NCBI RefSeq assembly: GCF_000725805.1
Contig: NZ_JOFT01000010.1
Location: 1-64,000, forward strand
DNA: 64,000 nucleotides
Direction of reading: 5' to 3'
From: Streptomyces xanthophaeus
GTDB taxonomy: Bacteria; Actinomycetota; Actinomycetes; Streptomycetales; Streptomycetaceae
In this document: piece after piece, positions 26,001 to 37,152 of the stretch
How positions within the stretch are numbered: the first letter of the stretch is position 1
How the letters are laid out: the number at the start of each line of letters is the position of its first letter
Notes under the pieces: model-generated
The model's input: the letters and a program-made list of their open reading frames with translations, nothing else
Database searches by the model: none
Told to the model about the DNA's origin: nothing
Made by a program: the position numbers and the translations under genes

Positions 26001-26434
26001 AACTGCGCGACCTGCTGTCGGGCACGCTGCCCGCCTACATGGTGCCGACGCTGTGGACGGTCGTCGACAGCATCCCGCTGACCCCGAACGGGAAGGTCGA
26101 CCGCAAGGCCCTCGCCGCGGTCGCCGGACCCGCCGGACCCTCCGCCCCCGCCGCCACCGAGGCCGCGCGGTCGGCGGCCGACGACGCACTGGCCCGCATC
26201 GCGGCGCTCTTCACGGAGGCCATCGCCCGGACCGGCAGCCGCTCGGACGCCGAGGCGCAGGAGATCGGCGCCGACAGCGACTTCTTCGTCAGCGGCGGCA
26301 CCTCCCTGGGCGCGGTGCAGCTGATCCGGCTGGTCAAGGACCGGCTGGGCGTGACCCTCAGGCTGCGCGACCTCCTGCTGACGCCGACCCCGGCCGGAGT
26401 GCTGCTGCTCGTGGACAAGGCGCAGAACAAGTGA
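23006..26434 (+). CDS. NRPS T-C-A-T module
   Basis: A 1142-residue synthetase. Domains in order: carrier (Ser32 in LGGDSLRAL), condensation (about 90-510, HHMVLDGWS about 221), adenylation (about 545-1050, with FTSGSTGEPKG, NGYGPTENT, YRTGDVVR and GKVDRKAL) and a second carrier (Ser about 1100 in GGTSLGAVQL). By alignment with GrsA the specificity residues read D-A-L-W-L-G-G-T-F-K, two conservative changes from the classical valine code D-A-F-W-I-G-G-T-F-K, so valine or a related aliphatic residue is likely. GGAGAAG precedes the ATG. The last codon overlaps a GTG of the PKS frame. Confidence 0.95.
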   Translation: MTLDDLASAVLGTDADSTGFGTRSFIELGGDSLRALRLDAMAKEQLGLKLSVKDLLGAEPLAAALLRAEALPADGSAPAAPAAPAGQDPNGLSHTQRGMWLIESITGGSPYNLVFTAFTVQGELDPEAFRAAVCATVARNEGLRTVFAEGADGVVREIRAEHTPEISEFTHDGAPEDFEAHVRLTTERESRRPFDLTAAPALRFLRFSHPAGRHAVVLIAHHMVLDGWSVGLVLKEVFARYEELTGGVPTAFGPGVPLSALIRSQDGQHAAGLWDEQAGFWAGHLAGTPTVLELPADRQRPPVQDAAGARTPLDLGPAVSTAVTERARDLGITPFALLLGAFGLTLGRTTGARSLLVGVPLLGRGSAELEGLVGVAGNLVPVRIDIDDDASAADYLRSVQRSLTLSIDAGQLPFEELVARLGLERSIGCHPLVQVCFGMHDQLVPQRLTAGSVDLRIEEGHGGGAQFDLTLLVGQAQPSLAGHVEYATAVWNEAEADGFVADFRAAAEQLAAGPALLLEEVRCLSDARRARLDALNEVREEFPVTSMDELFREAVRRTPDAVAVREGGVELTYAQLALAAAEQARLLAEAGVRPGDTVLVGVERSVAEAVAVLGIVTAGAAYVGVDLSLPAAHTRLIVAKAAPAAALVGPGAAGHEGLSGVPLAPVWDASWNPTAGDDLQLPKADPARQAYVAFTSGSTGEPKGVSIPHRAVIRLVHEAGYVRTGPGERMLRLSPLAFDASTLELWGALLTGATLEVYPASSLPSPSELGAFLLEREVTVAWLTAGLFRLVEEFAPDSFGKLKQLLTGGDVVPHDHTARALARHPGLVVTNGYGPTENTTFTTTHTVRGPQEVDGPLPIGTPVPGTRVYVLDERGRRVPPGAVGELYTGGEGLADGYAGDEAESARRFGHFSADVQERLYRTGDVVRLDTRGRLAYLGRSDDQVKLRGYRIELTAISDALKAHPQVKDSVVVVTGDNSAEKRLVAAVVPQPGAAPGTGELRDLLSGTLPAYMVPTLWTVVDSIPLTPNGKVDRKALAAVAGPAGPSAPAATEAARSAADDALARIAALFTEAIARTGSRSDAEAQEIGADSDFFVSGGTSLGAVQLIRLVKDRLGVTLRLRDLLLTPTPAGVLLLVDKAQNK

Positions 26435-26466
26435 CCGGCCAGGCGACGCAGGAGGAGGCGGTGTAC

Positions 26467-29400
26467 ATGGACACGGACACGGACACGGACCCGGACACGG
26501 ACCCGGACACGGATTCAGGGACCGACGCGGGCGCGGACGCCGACCTGAGCCGGGCGATAGCCGTCGTGGGCATGGCGTGCCGGTACCCCGGTGCGGCCGA
26601 CGTGGGCGCCTTCTGGGACATGCTGCGCGGCGGCGTCGAGGGCATCACCCGCTTCGACGTCGAGGACCTCGTCGCGCAGGGCGCGGACCCGGACCTCGTA
26701 CGCCGTCCCGAGTTCGTACCGGTCAAGGGGGTCCTGGAGGGCTCCCGGAACTTCGACTGGCAGTTCTTCCGCTACAACCGCGCCGACGCGGGCCACATCG
26801 ATCCGCAGCAGAGGGTCTTCCTCGAATGCGCCTCGACCGCCATCGACGACGCGGGCATAGACCCCGGCCGCTTCCCCGGGCGGATCGGCGTCTACGCCGG
26901 TTCCGACCGGACCCTGCTGGACTCCGCGGACGACATGAGCCCCCTGGTCCGGGTCGTCAGCCACGAGAAGGACTTCGTCGCGACGCGCGTGTCGTACAAG
27001 CTCGGCCTGCGCGGACCGGCGGTCACTGTACAGACGGCCTGCTCCACCTCGCTCACCGCCATCCACATGGCGGCGCAGGCGCTGCGCGGCGGCGAATGCG
27101 ACGCCGCGCTCGCGGGCGGCGTCGCCGTGTCGCCGCCCGGCGAGTGGGGCTACGTCCACGAGCAGGGCAGCATCCTGTCGCCCGACGGCCACTGCCGTCC
27201 CTTCGACGCGAAGGCCGCCGGCACCATCCCCAGCGAGGGCGTCGGCGTCGTCGTCCTCAAGCGCCTCGGGGACGCCCTGCGCGACGGCGACCGGATCGCG
27301 GCCGTCATCCGCGGCTCGGCTCTCAACAACGACGGCTCCGACAAGCTCGGTTTCACCGCTCCGTCCATCCCCGGGCAGAGCGAGGTGATCCGGTACGCGC
27401 ACCAGGTCTCCGAGGTCTCCCCGCAGGAGATCCACTACGTCGAGTGCCACGGCACCGCGACCCCGATGGGCGACCCGGTGGAGGTGGCGGCGCTAGCTGA
27501 GGCCTTCGGCCCCGCCGCCGAGGACGCCACCACCTGGCTGGGCGCGGTCAAGAGCAACATCGGCCACACCAGTGCGGCCGCGGGCGTGGCGGGCTTCATC
27601 AAGACCGTGCTGATGCTCGAACACCGCGAGCTGGTCCCCACCCTCCACTTCACCAGCCCCAACCCCCTGCTGGACCTGGACGACTCGCCGTTCCAGGTGT
27701 GCACCGAGACCCGGCCGTGGCCCGCGGGCGGCACACCCACGGCCGCGGTCAGCGCCTTCGGCGTCGGCGGCACCAACGCCCACGTCGTCCTGCAGGCCGC
27801 ACCCGTGCGGGAGCGTCCGCAGGCCGCGACCGGGCCGCGTGTCCTCACGCTGTCCGCGGCCTCGCCCGAGGCGCTCGGCCGCCTCCGCGAGGACGTGGCC
27901 GGCCGCCTGGAGGCGGCCGACGCGCCCGCGCTCGACGAGGCCGTCCGCACGCTCGCCGACCGGCGCGGCTTCCGCCACCGCCAGGCCTTCGTCGTGCAGG
28001 ACCGGGCCCAGGCGGCGCAGCTGCTGCGCGACGCGCCGCGGCCGCCCGCCCCCGGAGCCCTGTCCCAGGTCGCCTTCCTCTTCCCCGGCCACGGGGTGCT
28101 GCGGCACGCCGCGGGCGCCGCGGCCCACCGGCTGCTGCCCGAGTTCCGCGCGCACTTCGACGAGATCGGGGCGTTCGTCCGCGACACCTACGCGGTGGAC
28201 CTCTCGCCCGTGGTCACCGGCAGCGAGGTGCCGGCCGGCTGGTACGAGGACTGGGCCCACCAGCAGGTCGGCCTCTTCGCCCTCGGCTACGCGCTGGGCC
28301 GCCAGCTCCACGAGTGGGGGCTCAAGCCCGCCGCCCTGTTCGGCAACAGCGTCGGCGAGTACGCGGCCGCCGCCCTCGCCGGGGTGTGGTCCCCGACGGA
28401 CGCGGCAGCCCTGGTCTACGAGCGGGCGCAGGGCCTGCGCGCCACCGAGCCGGGCCGGATGCTCGCCGTCAACGCACCGCTGGACGAGGTGGCCCGCCGG
28501 GTCCCGCTGGACGGCAGGGTGGCCGTGTCCATGGTCAGCCGCGGCGGCGTGGTGCTCTCGGGTCCCGCCCGGGAGATGGCGGAGCTGCTGGAGGGCGACG
28601 CCCTGGGGGGCCTCGACCTGCGCCCGCTCAACGTGGACCGGGCCGCGCACTGCGACATCCAGGCCCCCGTGGCGGACCGGCTCACGCAACTGATCGGCGC
28701 CACGCACACCCAACTGCCCGCACTGCGCCTCGTATCCAACGTCACCGGTGACTGGGCCGACCCGGCGGCCGTGTGCGGCCCCGAGTACTGGGCGGCGCAG
28801 GTACGCCGGCCCGTGCAGCTGGACGACGGCATGAAGACCCTGCTCGGCTCGGACTGCGACACCTTCATCGAGCTCGGCCCGGGCAGCACGATGCTCGGCG
28901 CCCTGCGCTTCCGCGGGGAATGGGACCCGGCGTACGCGAGCGTGCCGATGCTCGGCAGGCCCGAGGACGGGGACCGCGGGCTGCTGCGGGCCCTGGGGAC
29001 GCTGTGGGAGCGCGGCCTCGACGTCGTCGAGGAGGCGTTCGCGGAGCCGGGGGAGCGGCCGCTGCGCTGCTCCCTGCCCGGGCACCCCTTCGCCGCCCGG
29101 GACCCGCAGGCCGAAACGCCCCGGCCGGTGCAGAAGGCGGCGCGCGGCGGGTCCGCGGACGGCGGGCAGGCACCGCTGCGCACCCAGGTGGAGCAGCTGT
29201 GGTGCCGGGCCCTCGGAGTGCCCTCCGCGTCCCCGGCCGACGACTTCTTCGCCCTCGGCGGCGAATCGCTGATGGTGCTGAACCTGGTGACCCAGCTGCG
29301 GGAGAAGGCCGCAGTCGCGGTCTCGGCGGCCGAGTTCCTGCGCGAGGCCACCTTCGGGCACCTGCTGGAGCTGGCCGAGCAGCAGTACGCCGCCGGTCCG

Positions 29401-30216
29401 GCGACGGCCGCGGGCCCCGGCCCCGGCTCCGCGGCCGGGCCGGGCGGATCCGTCGTCCTGCGCGAGGGCACCGGCAGGCCGCTGTTCCTGGTGGCCGACG
29501 CCGCCGAGTCCTCGCTCAGCTACCGGGCCCTGGCCGCGCACCTGGACACGCCCCGCCCGGTCCACGGCCTCGAACCAAGGATCGCGAACTCCTCGCGGAT
29601 GTCGGTCGAGGACGTCGCCGCGCACCACGTGGCGGCGATGCAGCGGGCCCAGCCCGCCGGGCCCTACACCGTCGGCGGCTGGTCCTTCGGCGCCGTCGTG
29701 GCGCACGAGATGGCCCTCCAGCTCGCCGCCCGCGGCGAGAGCGTCGACCTGCTGGTGTGCCTCGACGCGTACGTGCCGGGCCGGGCGGGCCGCACCATCG
29801 GCTCCGACCCCGGCTTCGTCCTGGGCCACCTGCGCCTCATGGCGAGCGCGGCCCTCGGCCTCGGCCAGGTCGGCGCGCAGGCCCGGCGCAACCCCGCCCT
29901 GCGCGGGCTCCTGGCGGACAAGTTCCGGGTGCTCGCCCGGTACCGGCCGCGCCCGGTCGACTGCCCCGCCGTGGTGCTCAAGGTGGAGGTGGACCGGCGG
30001 GAGGCGGAGCTGCTGCGCCGCAGCGTCAGCGGCCTGTACACGGGCGCATTGACGGTCCGTCCGGTCGGCGGCGACCACTGGTCGATGCTGCGCGAGCCGT
30101 ACGTGGAAGAGCTCGCGGCGCGCCTCGTCGAGGCTCTCCCCGAGGACGGCGCTACGGCGGACGCCGCGACGGCGGACGCCGCGACGGCGGACGGAGCCCG
30201 TCATGACGCACGATGA
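26467..30216 (+). CDS. Type I PKS module KS-AT-ACP-TE
   Basis: A 1249-residue polyketide synthase. KS (about residues 25-445) has the nucleophile Cys about 192 in TACSTS and the His motifs HGTAT and NIGH. AT (about 530-850) has the nucleophile in GNSVGEY (Ser about 628) instead of GHSxGE, and RAAH where HAFH or YASH is usual, so extender choice is uncertain. ACP Ser is about 934 in LGGESLMVL. The TE (about 990-1240) has GGWSFG (Ser about 1073) and a final GGDHWSML His. There is no ketoreductase, so a beta-keto product is expected before release. The ATG at 26467 has GGAGGAGG at ideal spacing; an in-frame GTG at 26431 overlaps the NRPS stop and is the alternative. The N-terminus is a D-T/D-P repeat. 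Confidence 0.93.
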   Translation: MDTDTDTDPDTDPDTDSGTDAGADADLSRAIAVVGMACRYPGAADVGAFWDMLRGGVEGITRFDVEDLVAQGADPDLVRRPEFVPVKGVLEGSRNFDWQFFRYNRADAGHIDPQQRVFLECASTAIDDAGIDPGRFPGRIGVYAGSDRTLLDSADDMSPLVRVVSHEKDFVATRVSYKLGLRGPAVTVQTACSTSLTAIHMAAQALRGGECDAALAGGVAVSPPGEWGYVHEQGSILSPDGHCRPFDAKAAGTIPSEGVGVVVLKRLGDALRDGDRIAAVIRGSALNNDGSDKLGFTAPSIPGQSEVIRYAHQVSEVSPQEIHYVECHGTATPMGDPVEVAALAEAFGPAAEDATTWLGAVKSNIGHTSAAAGVAGFIKTVLMLEHRELVPTLHFTSPNPLLDLDDSPFQVCTETRPWPAGGTPTAAVSAFGVGGTNAHVVLQAAPVRERPQAATGPRVLTLSAASPEALGRLREDVAGRLEAADAPALDEAVRTLADRRGFRHRQAFVVQDRAQAAQLLRDAPRPPAPGALSQVAFLFPGHGVLRHAAGAAAHRLLPEFRAHFDEIGAFVRDTYAVDLSPVVTGSEVPAGWYEDWAHQQVGLFALGYALGRQLHEWGLKPAALFGNSVGEYAAAALAGVWSPTDAAALVYERAQGLRATEPGRMLAVNAPLDEVARRVPLDGRVAVSMVSRGGVVLSGPAREMAELLEGDALGGLDLRPLNVDRAAHCDIQAPVADRLTQLIGATHTQLPALRLVSNVTGDWADPAAVCGPEYWAAQVRRPVQLDDGMKTLLGSDCDTFIELGPGSTMLGALRFRGEWDPAYASVPMLGRPEDGDRGLLRALGTLWERGLDVVEEAFAEPGERPLRCSLPGHPFAARDPQAETPRPVQKAARGGSADGGQAPLRTQVEQLWCRALGVPSASPADDFFALGGESLMVLNLVTQLREKAAVAVSAAEFLREATFGHLLELAEQQYAAGPATAAGPGPGSAAGPGGSVVLREGTGRPLFLVADAAESSLSYRALAAHLDTPRPVHGLEPRIANSSRMSVEDVAAHHVAAMQRAQPAGPYTVGGWSFGAVVAHEMALQLAARGESVDLLVCLDAYVPGRAGRTIGSDPGFVLGHLRLMASAALGLGQVGAQARRNPALRGLLADKFRVLARYRPRPVDCPAVVLKVEVDRREAELLRRSVSGLYTGALTVRPVGGDHWSMLREPYVEELAARLVEALPEDGATADAATADAATADGARHDAR

Positions 30217-31474
30217 CGCGCAGGGCGGGACCAAGACCCTCGCACCGGAACCGGCTCCGGCCGAGCGGACCTCGCTCCTGCGCAACCGGTCCTTCCAGTC
30301 GCTGTGGAGCAGCGAGGCCTTCGCCGGGGTCGGCGAGAACGCGGCCGGCATCGCCTACCCGCTGCTGGTCCTGGCCACGACGGGCTCGGCGGCCTACGCC
30401 GGCGCCGTCGGCTCCGCGCAGCTGCTCGCGAACGGCCTGATGTCGTTCTGGGGCGGCATCCTCGCGGACCGGGTGGACCGCAAGCGGCTGCTCATCGGCT
30501 GCAACGCGGTCAGGGCCACGCTGCTCGGGCTGTTCGCCGTACTGATCTTCTCGGGGCCGGTGAACGTGTTCGTCACGTTCGTCGTCGCCATCGTCTCCGC
30601 CTGCTGCCACGGCCTGTCGATGCCCGCGGGCATGGCCATGATCAAGCAGCTGGTCCGCCCGGACCAGCTGGCCCAGGCCACCGCGCAGAACCAGATCCGC
30701 TGGTTCGGCGCGATCACGGCCGGCCCCTCCATCGGCGGCGTGCTCTACGGGTTCGCCCGGGCGCTGCCCTTCCTCGGCGCGTGCGTCTCCTTCGTGCTCT
30801 CCACGGTCTTGATGCTGTTCGTCAGGGGCACCCCGCGGCCGGAGGCCCCCACCGACGGGAAGAAGGGCCTGTTCGAGGGGTTCCTGTACCTGACGCGGGA
30901 CCCCGTACTGCGCCCCCTGATGATCAGCATCACCCTGTCCAACCTGGCCTTCAACACGGTCGGGATGTCGCTGGCGGTCATCGCCACCGGCAAGGACCGG
31001 GGCGCGTCGGACTCCTTCATCGGGCTGACGCTGTCGGTGGCCGGCACCGGCGCCCTGGTGGGTGCGCTGCTGGCGGCGCAGGTCATCAAGCGGGTCCGCC
31101 CGTCGACGATCTTCATCGCCGGCTACTGGATCGGCCCGGTGGCGGCCGCCTTGCTGATGACGGTCCCCGGGGTCATCCCGCTCGGCATCGTCGTCGCCTG
31201 TGTGTACATCCGCGGGCCGCTGATCAACGCACTGTTCCTCACGTACGCGGCCAAGACCGTTCCCGACGAGCTCCAGGGCCGTGTCCTGGGAGCCATCGTC
31301 TTCACCTCCACGATCATCTCGCCGATCGGCGTCCTCGCGATCGGCACGATCTTCGATGCCTGGGGCCCCACCTGGGTGTTCGCCGTCGTGGGCGTCATCG
31401 CGACGCTCGCGGCCCTGCCGACCCTGAGCCGGAGCATCCGGACGTTGGCCTCGCTCGACGAGGCGTCCCCGTGA
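30203..31474 (+). CDS. MFS transporter of the cluster (DHA3-like)
   Basis: A 423-residue membrane protein with 10-12 hydrophobic segments. The loop after helix 2 reads GGILADRVDRKRLLIG, the MFS signature, and a large central cytoplasmic loop contains FEGFLYLTRDPVLRPL, as in the DHA3/enterobactin-exporter type. It probably exports the cluster product or protects the producer. Its ATG overlaps the last 14 bases of the PKS gene, so translation is coupled. Confidence 0.93.
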   Translation: MTHDDAQGGTKTLAPEPAPAERTSLLRNRSFQSLWSSEAFAGVGENAAGIAYPLLVLATTGSAAYAGAVGSAQLLANGLMSFWGGILADRVDRKRLLIGCNAVRATLLGLFAVLIFSGPVNVFVTFVVAIVSACCHGLSMPAGMAMIKQLVRPDQLAQATAQNQIRWFGAITAGPSIGGVLYGFARALPFLGACVSFVLSTVLMLFVRGTPRPEAPTDGKKGLFEGFLYLTRDPVLRPLMISITLSNLAFNTVGMSLAVIATGKDRGASDSFIGLTLSVAGTGALVGALLAAQVIKRVRPSTIFIAGYWIGPVAAALLMTVPGVIPLGIVVACVYIRGPLINALFLTYAAKTVPDELQGRVLGAIVFTSTIISPIGVLAIGTIFDAWGPTWVFAVVGVIATLAALPTLSRSIRTLASLDEASP

Positions 31475-31494
31475 ACGACAGCAAAGGAATCACC

Positions 31495-32826
31495 ATGACC
31501 CAGGACATCGTCGAAGCCGCCCCGGCCACCGCCGCGGAGCAGCAGCCCCAGCAGCCGCCGCTGCCGCCGGAGTTCTTCACGCACCCGCTGGAGGACCGCA
31601 ACGCGCAGTACGCGAACCTGCGGCAGAGCTGCCCGGTCCGCGCCATCAACCACCCGCCGGGCGCCGAGGCCTACATCGTCTCCGACTACGAGATGGCGCT
31701 GAAGGCCTTCGGCGACCCCCGCATCTCCAAGTCGCTGGAGAACACCCCCAAGTGGTTCCGCGACCAGCTGTACGACAACAGCCCCGTGCAGTCCCGCAAC
31801 ATGCTCATCGCCGACGCCCCCGAGCACTCGCGGCTGCGCAAGCTGGTCAGCAAGTCCTTCGTGCCCCGCCGCATGGAGAACCTGCGCCCGCGGATCCAGG
31901 AGATCGCCGACGACCTCATCGACGCCTTCCCCGAGTCGGGCGAGGTCGACCTGATGGAGTTCGCCCGGGTCCTCCCCGTCATGGTGATCTTCGAGTACCT
32001 GCGGGTGGACGTCGCGGACCGCGAGATGCTCTACGAGTGGTCGCACGTCCTCGGCGGCGCCCCGTACGCCGACGAGGAAGGCAACGCCCGTCTCAAGCAG
32101 GTCAGTTCGGCCTTCGAGAAGTACATCCTCGACCTGCTGGCGGACCGCCGCTCCGACCTGGGCGAAGACCTCGTGAGCCAGCTGCTGGTCGCGGCCGAGG
32201 AAGAGGACAAGTTCACCATCGACGAGATCGCCTCGACGATGTCCCTGGTGATCATCGCCGGGCAGCGGACCACCACCAACCTCATCGGCAACGGCACCCA
32301 CGCGCTGCTCACCCACCGCGACCAGTTCGACCTGCTGAAGTCCCGCCCCGAGCTGGTGGTGTCGGCCGTCGAGGAGTTCCTGCGCTTCGAGTCCCCGAGC
32401 TACCGGGGCACCCTGCGCGTCGCCGCCCAGGACATGGAGATCGAGGGCACCGAGATCGGCAAGGAAGCCTTCGTCCACCTGCTGATCGCCGCCGCCAACC
32501 GCGACCCGAAGGTCTTCCAGGACCCGGACCGCCTCGACATCACCCGCGAGTCGAACCGCCACCTCACCTTCGGCCACGGCGCCCACTACTGCCCGGGAGC
32601 CCCGCTCTCCCGCCTGGAGGGGCACGTGGTCTTCCCGACCCTGCTGCGCCGCCTGTCGGGCCTGAGCCTGGCCGTCCCGGAGGCGGACACCGAGTGGGTG
32701 TACGACAACTCGGTCAGCCGCGGCCTCGCCTCGCTGCCCGTGCGGTACGAGCGCAAGCTGCCGCGCGACACCGGCGCCGGCGCCCCCGCCGCGTCGGGCT
32801 GCCCCGTGGCCCACGGGAGCGTGTGA
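31495..32826 (+). CDS. Cytochrome P450 (second cluster P450)
   Basis: A 443-residue P450 of the CYP105/CYP107-like bacterial class. The I-helix is LVIIAGQRTTTN (Gln-Arg replacing the usual acid pair), the E-x-x-R is EEFLRF and the heme segment is FGHGAHYCPGAPLSR (Cys about 366). The N-terminus is Ala/Gln/Pro-rich. AAAGGA precedes the ATG at 31495; an in-frame GTG at 31471 overlapping the MFS stop is possible. Two P450s in one operon suggest two oxidation steps, one perhaps on a carrier-bound residue and one after release. Confidence 0.95.
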   Translation: MTQDIVEAAPATAAEQQPQQPPLPPEFFTHPLEDRNAQYANLRQSCPVRAINHPPGAEAYIVSDYEMALKAFGDPRISKSLENTPKWFRDQLYDNSPVQSRNMLIADAPEHSRLRKLVSKSFVPRRMENLRPRIQEIADDLIDAFPESGEVDLMEFARVLPVMVIFEYLRVDVADREMLYEWSHVLGGAPYADEEGNARLKQVSSAFEKYILDLLADRRSDLGEDLVSQLLVAAEEEDKFTIDEIASTMSLVIIAGQRTTTNLIGNGTHALLTHRDQFDLLKSRPELVVSAVEEFLRFESPSYRGTLRVAAQDMEIEGTEIGKEAFVHLLIAAANRDPKVFQDPDRLDITRESNRHLTFGHGAHYCPGAPLSRLEGHVVFPTLLRRLSGLSLAVPEADTEWVYDNSVSRGLASLPVRYERKLPRDTGAGAPAASGCPVAHGSV

Positions 32827-32830
32827 CCCG

Positions 32831-33844
32831 ATGAAGATGCTCGTACTCGGCGGGACCGCCTTCCTGTCGCACGCCGTCGCCGCCGAAGGGGTGCGGCGCG
32901 GCCACGAAGTCCTCTGCGCGGCCCGCGGCACCTCCGGCAAGGTCCCCGAGGGCGCCACCCTCGTCACGGTGGACCGAGACGCCCCGGACGGCCTCGCCCC
33001 GCTGGCCGGCACCCGCTTCGACGCGGTCGTGGACGTCGCCACCATGTCCTACCCGTGGGTGCGCGACGCGCTCGCCGCCCTCGGCGCCCGGGCCGGCCAC
33101 TGGACCTTCGTGTCCTCCATCAACGTCTACGCCGACGCGGTCACCACCGGGCAGGACGAGGACGCCCCGCTGCACGAGCCCGCCACGAGCGGCGCCGACG
33201 CCGAGGAGCGGATCAAGCACCCCCACCTGTACGGCGGCATCAAGGTGGCCAGTGAGAACGCCGTCCGCGAGGCCGTGGGCGACCGCGCCCTCATCGTGCG
33301 CTCCGGCCTGATCGTGGGACCCGGGGACGTCTCGGACCGGTTCGGCTACTGGCCCGCGCGGATCTCGCAGGGCGGCCGGGTCGTCGTACCGGACACCCTG
33401 GAACAGCCCGTGCAGTACGTCGACGTCCGCGACATGGCCGCCTGGATCGTCGACGCGGGTGAGCAGGGCACCAGCGGCACCTACAACGGCGTCGGCGCGA
33501 CCCGCCCGCTCGGCGAACTGCTGGCCGACGTCGTGGAGGCCGTGGGCCCGCCGGACACCGAGCTGGTCCCGGTGCCCGTCGCGCAACTGGAGGCGGCCGG
33601 GGTCCAGGTGTGGCGCGGGGAGAAGTCCCTGCCCGTGTGGGTACCCCCGGAGGACTACGGATTCATGGCGCACGACCACTCCCGGGCCCTCGGCGCGGGC
33701 CTGCGCCACCGCCCCCTGGCGGAGGTCGCCGCCGACGTCCTCGCCCACGAACGCGCCCTGGGGCTGGACCGCGAGCGCAAGGCCGGACTCACCGCGGCCG
33801 AGGAAACGGAACTTCTGCAGGCGCTGAAGGAGGACCTCCGATGA
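32831..33844 (+). CDS. NAD(P)-dependent epimerase/reductase (extended SDR)
   Basis: A 337-residue Rossmann protein. The N-terminal dinucleotide motif is LGGTAFLSHAV, with VDRD after strand 2. The active Ser/Tyr/Lys set appears as FVSSINVY and the YGGIK tetrad. QYVDVRDMAAWI resembles the C-terminal signature of isoflavone-reductase-like and epimerase proteins. It starts four bases after the P450 stop and ends with an ATGA overlap with the next gene. In the pathway it could reduce a keto group left by the PKS or act on the amino-acid precursor; the substrate is not deducible. Confidence 0.88.
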   Translation: MKMLVLGGTAFLSHAVAAEGVRRGHEVLCAARGTSGKVPEGATLVTVDRDAPDGLAPLAGTRFDAVVDVATMSYPWVRDALAALGARAGHWTFVSSINVYADAVTTGQDEDAPLHEPATSGADAEERIKHPHLYGGIKVASENAVREAVGDRALIVRSGLIVGPGDVSDRFGYWPARISQGGRVVVPDTLEQPVQYVDVRDMAAWIVDAGEQGTSGTYNGVGATRPLGELLADVVEAVGPPDTELVPVPVAQLEAAGVQVWRGEKSLPVWVPPEDYGFMAHDHSRALGAGLRHRPLAEVAADVLAHERALGLDRERKAGLTAAEETELLQALKEDLR

Positions 33845-34634
33845 GCACCGGCTCCTGGCGGCGGATCAGCGAGGGCGACCGCGCCCGCACGGTCCTCGCC
33901 GTCGACTTCGACTCGACCGCACGCCCCGAGGCGGGCTTCCGCCGCCTCGCACCCCTGCTGCCGCCGGGCCGGGAGATATGGCTGACCGGCCAGCCCGACG
34001 AGGCGGAGAAGGAACTCCTCGACGCCGAGGGCTACCTGGGCCGGTGGCGGCAGCTGCCCGGGGGCCCCGGCGGGCACGTGGACACCGTCATGGGCTACTG
34101 CGTGGGCGGCGTCTTCGCCGCGGCGCTCGCCGACGAGATCGCCCGGCAGCAGGGCAGCCGCCCGGCGCTGCTGCTCTTCGACCCGGAGCCGGTCGAGGAG
34201 ATGAGCCTGTACCGCGACCTGACGAAGGCCGTCGGGGCGATGTCGGTGCTGTCCGAGGAGGAGCGCGCGGGCTACGTCACCGAGGCGCTGACCGTCTGCG
34301 GGACGGCGGGCGGCGACTTCCGCGCGACGGCCCTCCAGGTCGTCAAGCTCTACGAGAGCGCCGCGGGCCTGGCCTTCGACCGGCTGGGGCTGGACGAGGA
34401 GACCGCCGACGACCTCATGGGGATGTTCCGCTCGTACGTGTCCTACCTGTGCGGGGCCCAGGAGCTGAGCCCCGAGGCGGGCTGGGCCACGGCCGTCGCG
34501 CTGACCTCCCGGGGGTCCAGCCCGGGCGCCCCGCTCGCCCGCCGCGAGCAGACCTTCCCCCTCGGCACCGAGGGACTGCTGGACGACCAGGACGTGGCCG
34601 AAGCCGTGCACCGCTTCCTCGAGGAGCGCGGCGC

Positions 34635-34638
<4 letters not shown>
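33841..34638 (+). CDS. Thioesterase-like alpha/beta hydrolase with Cys in the nucleophile elbow
   Basis: A 265-residue protein. The segment VMGYCVGGVFAAALADEI aligns with the nucleophile elbow of NRPS thioesterases, but with Cys in place of Ser (G-Y-C-V-G), as in dienelactone hydrolases. It is followed by a thioesterase-like LLLFDPEPV strand. The residues after that form a helical lid. I cannot find a convincing catalytic His near the C-terminus, so it may be an unusual acyltransferase, cyclase or inactive scaffold. The ATG overlaps the SDR stop, and its own stop overlaps the next synthetase gene, so it is fully embedded in the operon. Confidence 0.75.
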
Positions 34639-37046
<2,408 letters not shown>

Positions 37047-37152
37047 GTCCTGCTCGAACCCTCCGGACGGGTGCGGGGCGCGACCCGCCCCCGCCCGTCC
37101 GGAACCCCTCGGAACACGCACACACATGGCCATGGGAACGGAGAGTCGGACA

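Noticed and set aside
26467..26520. Tandem DNA repeat at the PKS start as a separate repeat element
   Set aside because: It is in-frame and codes a short D-T/D-P repeat in the PKS N-terminus. It is better described as part of that gene.
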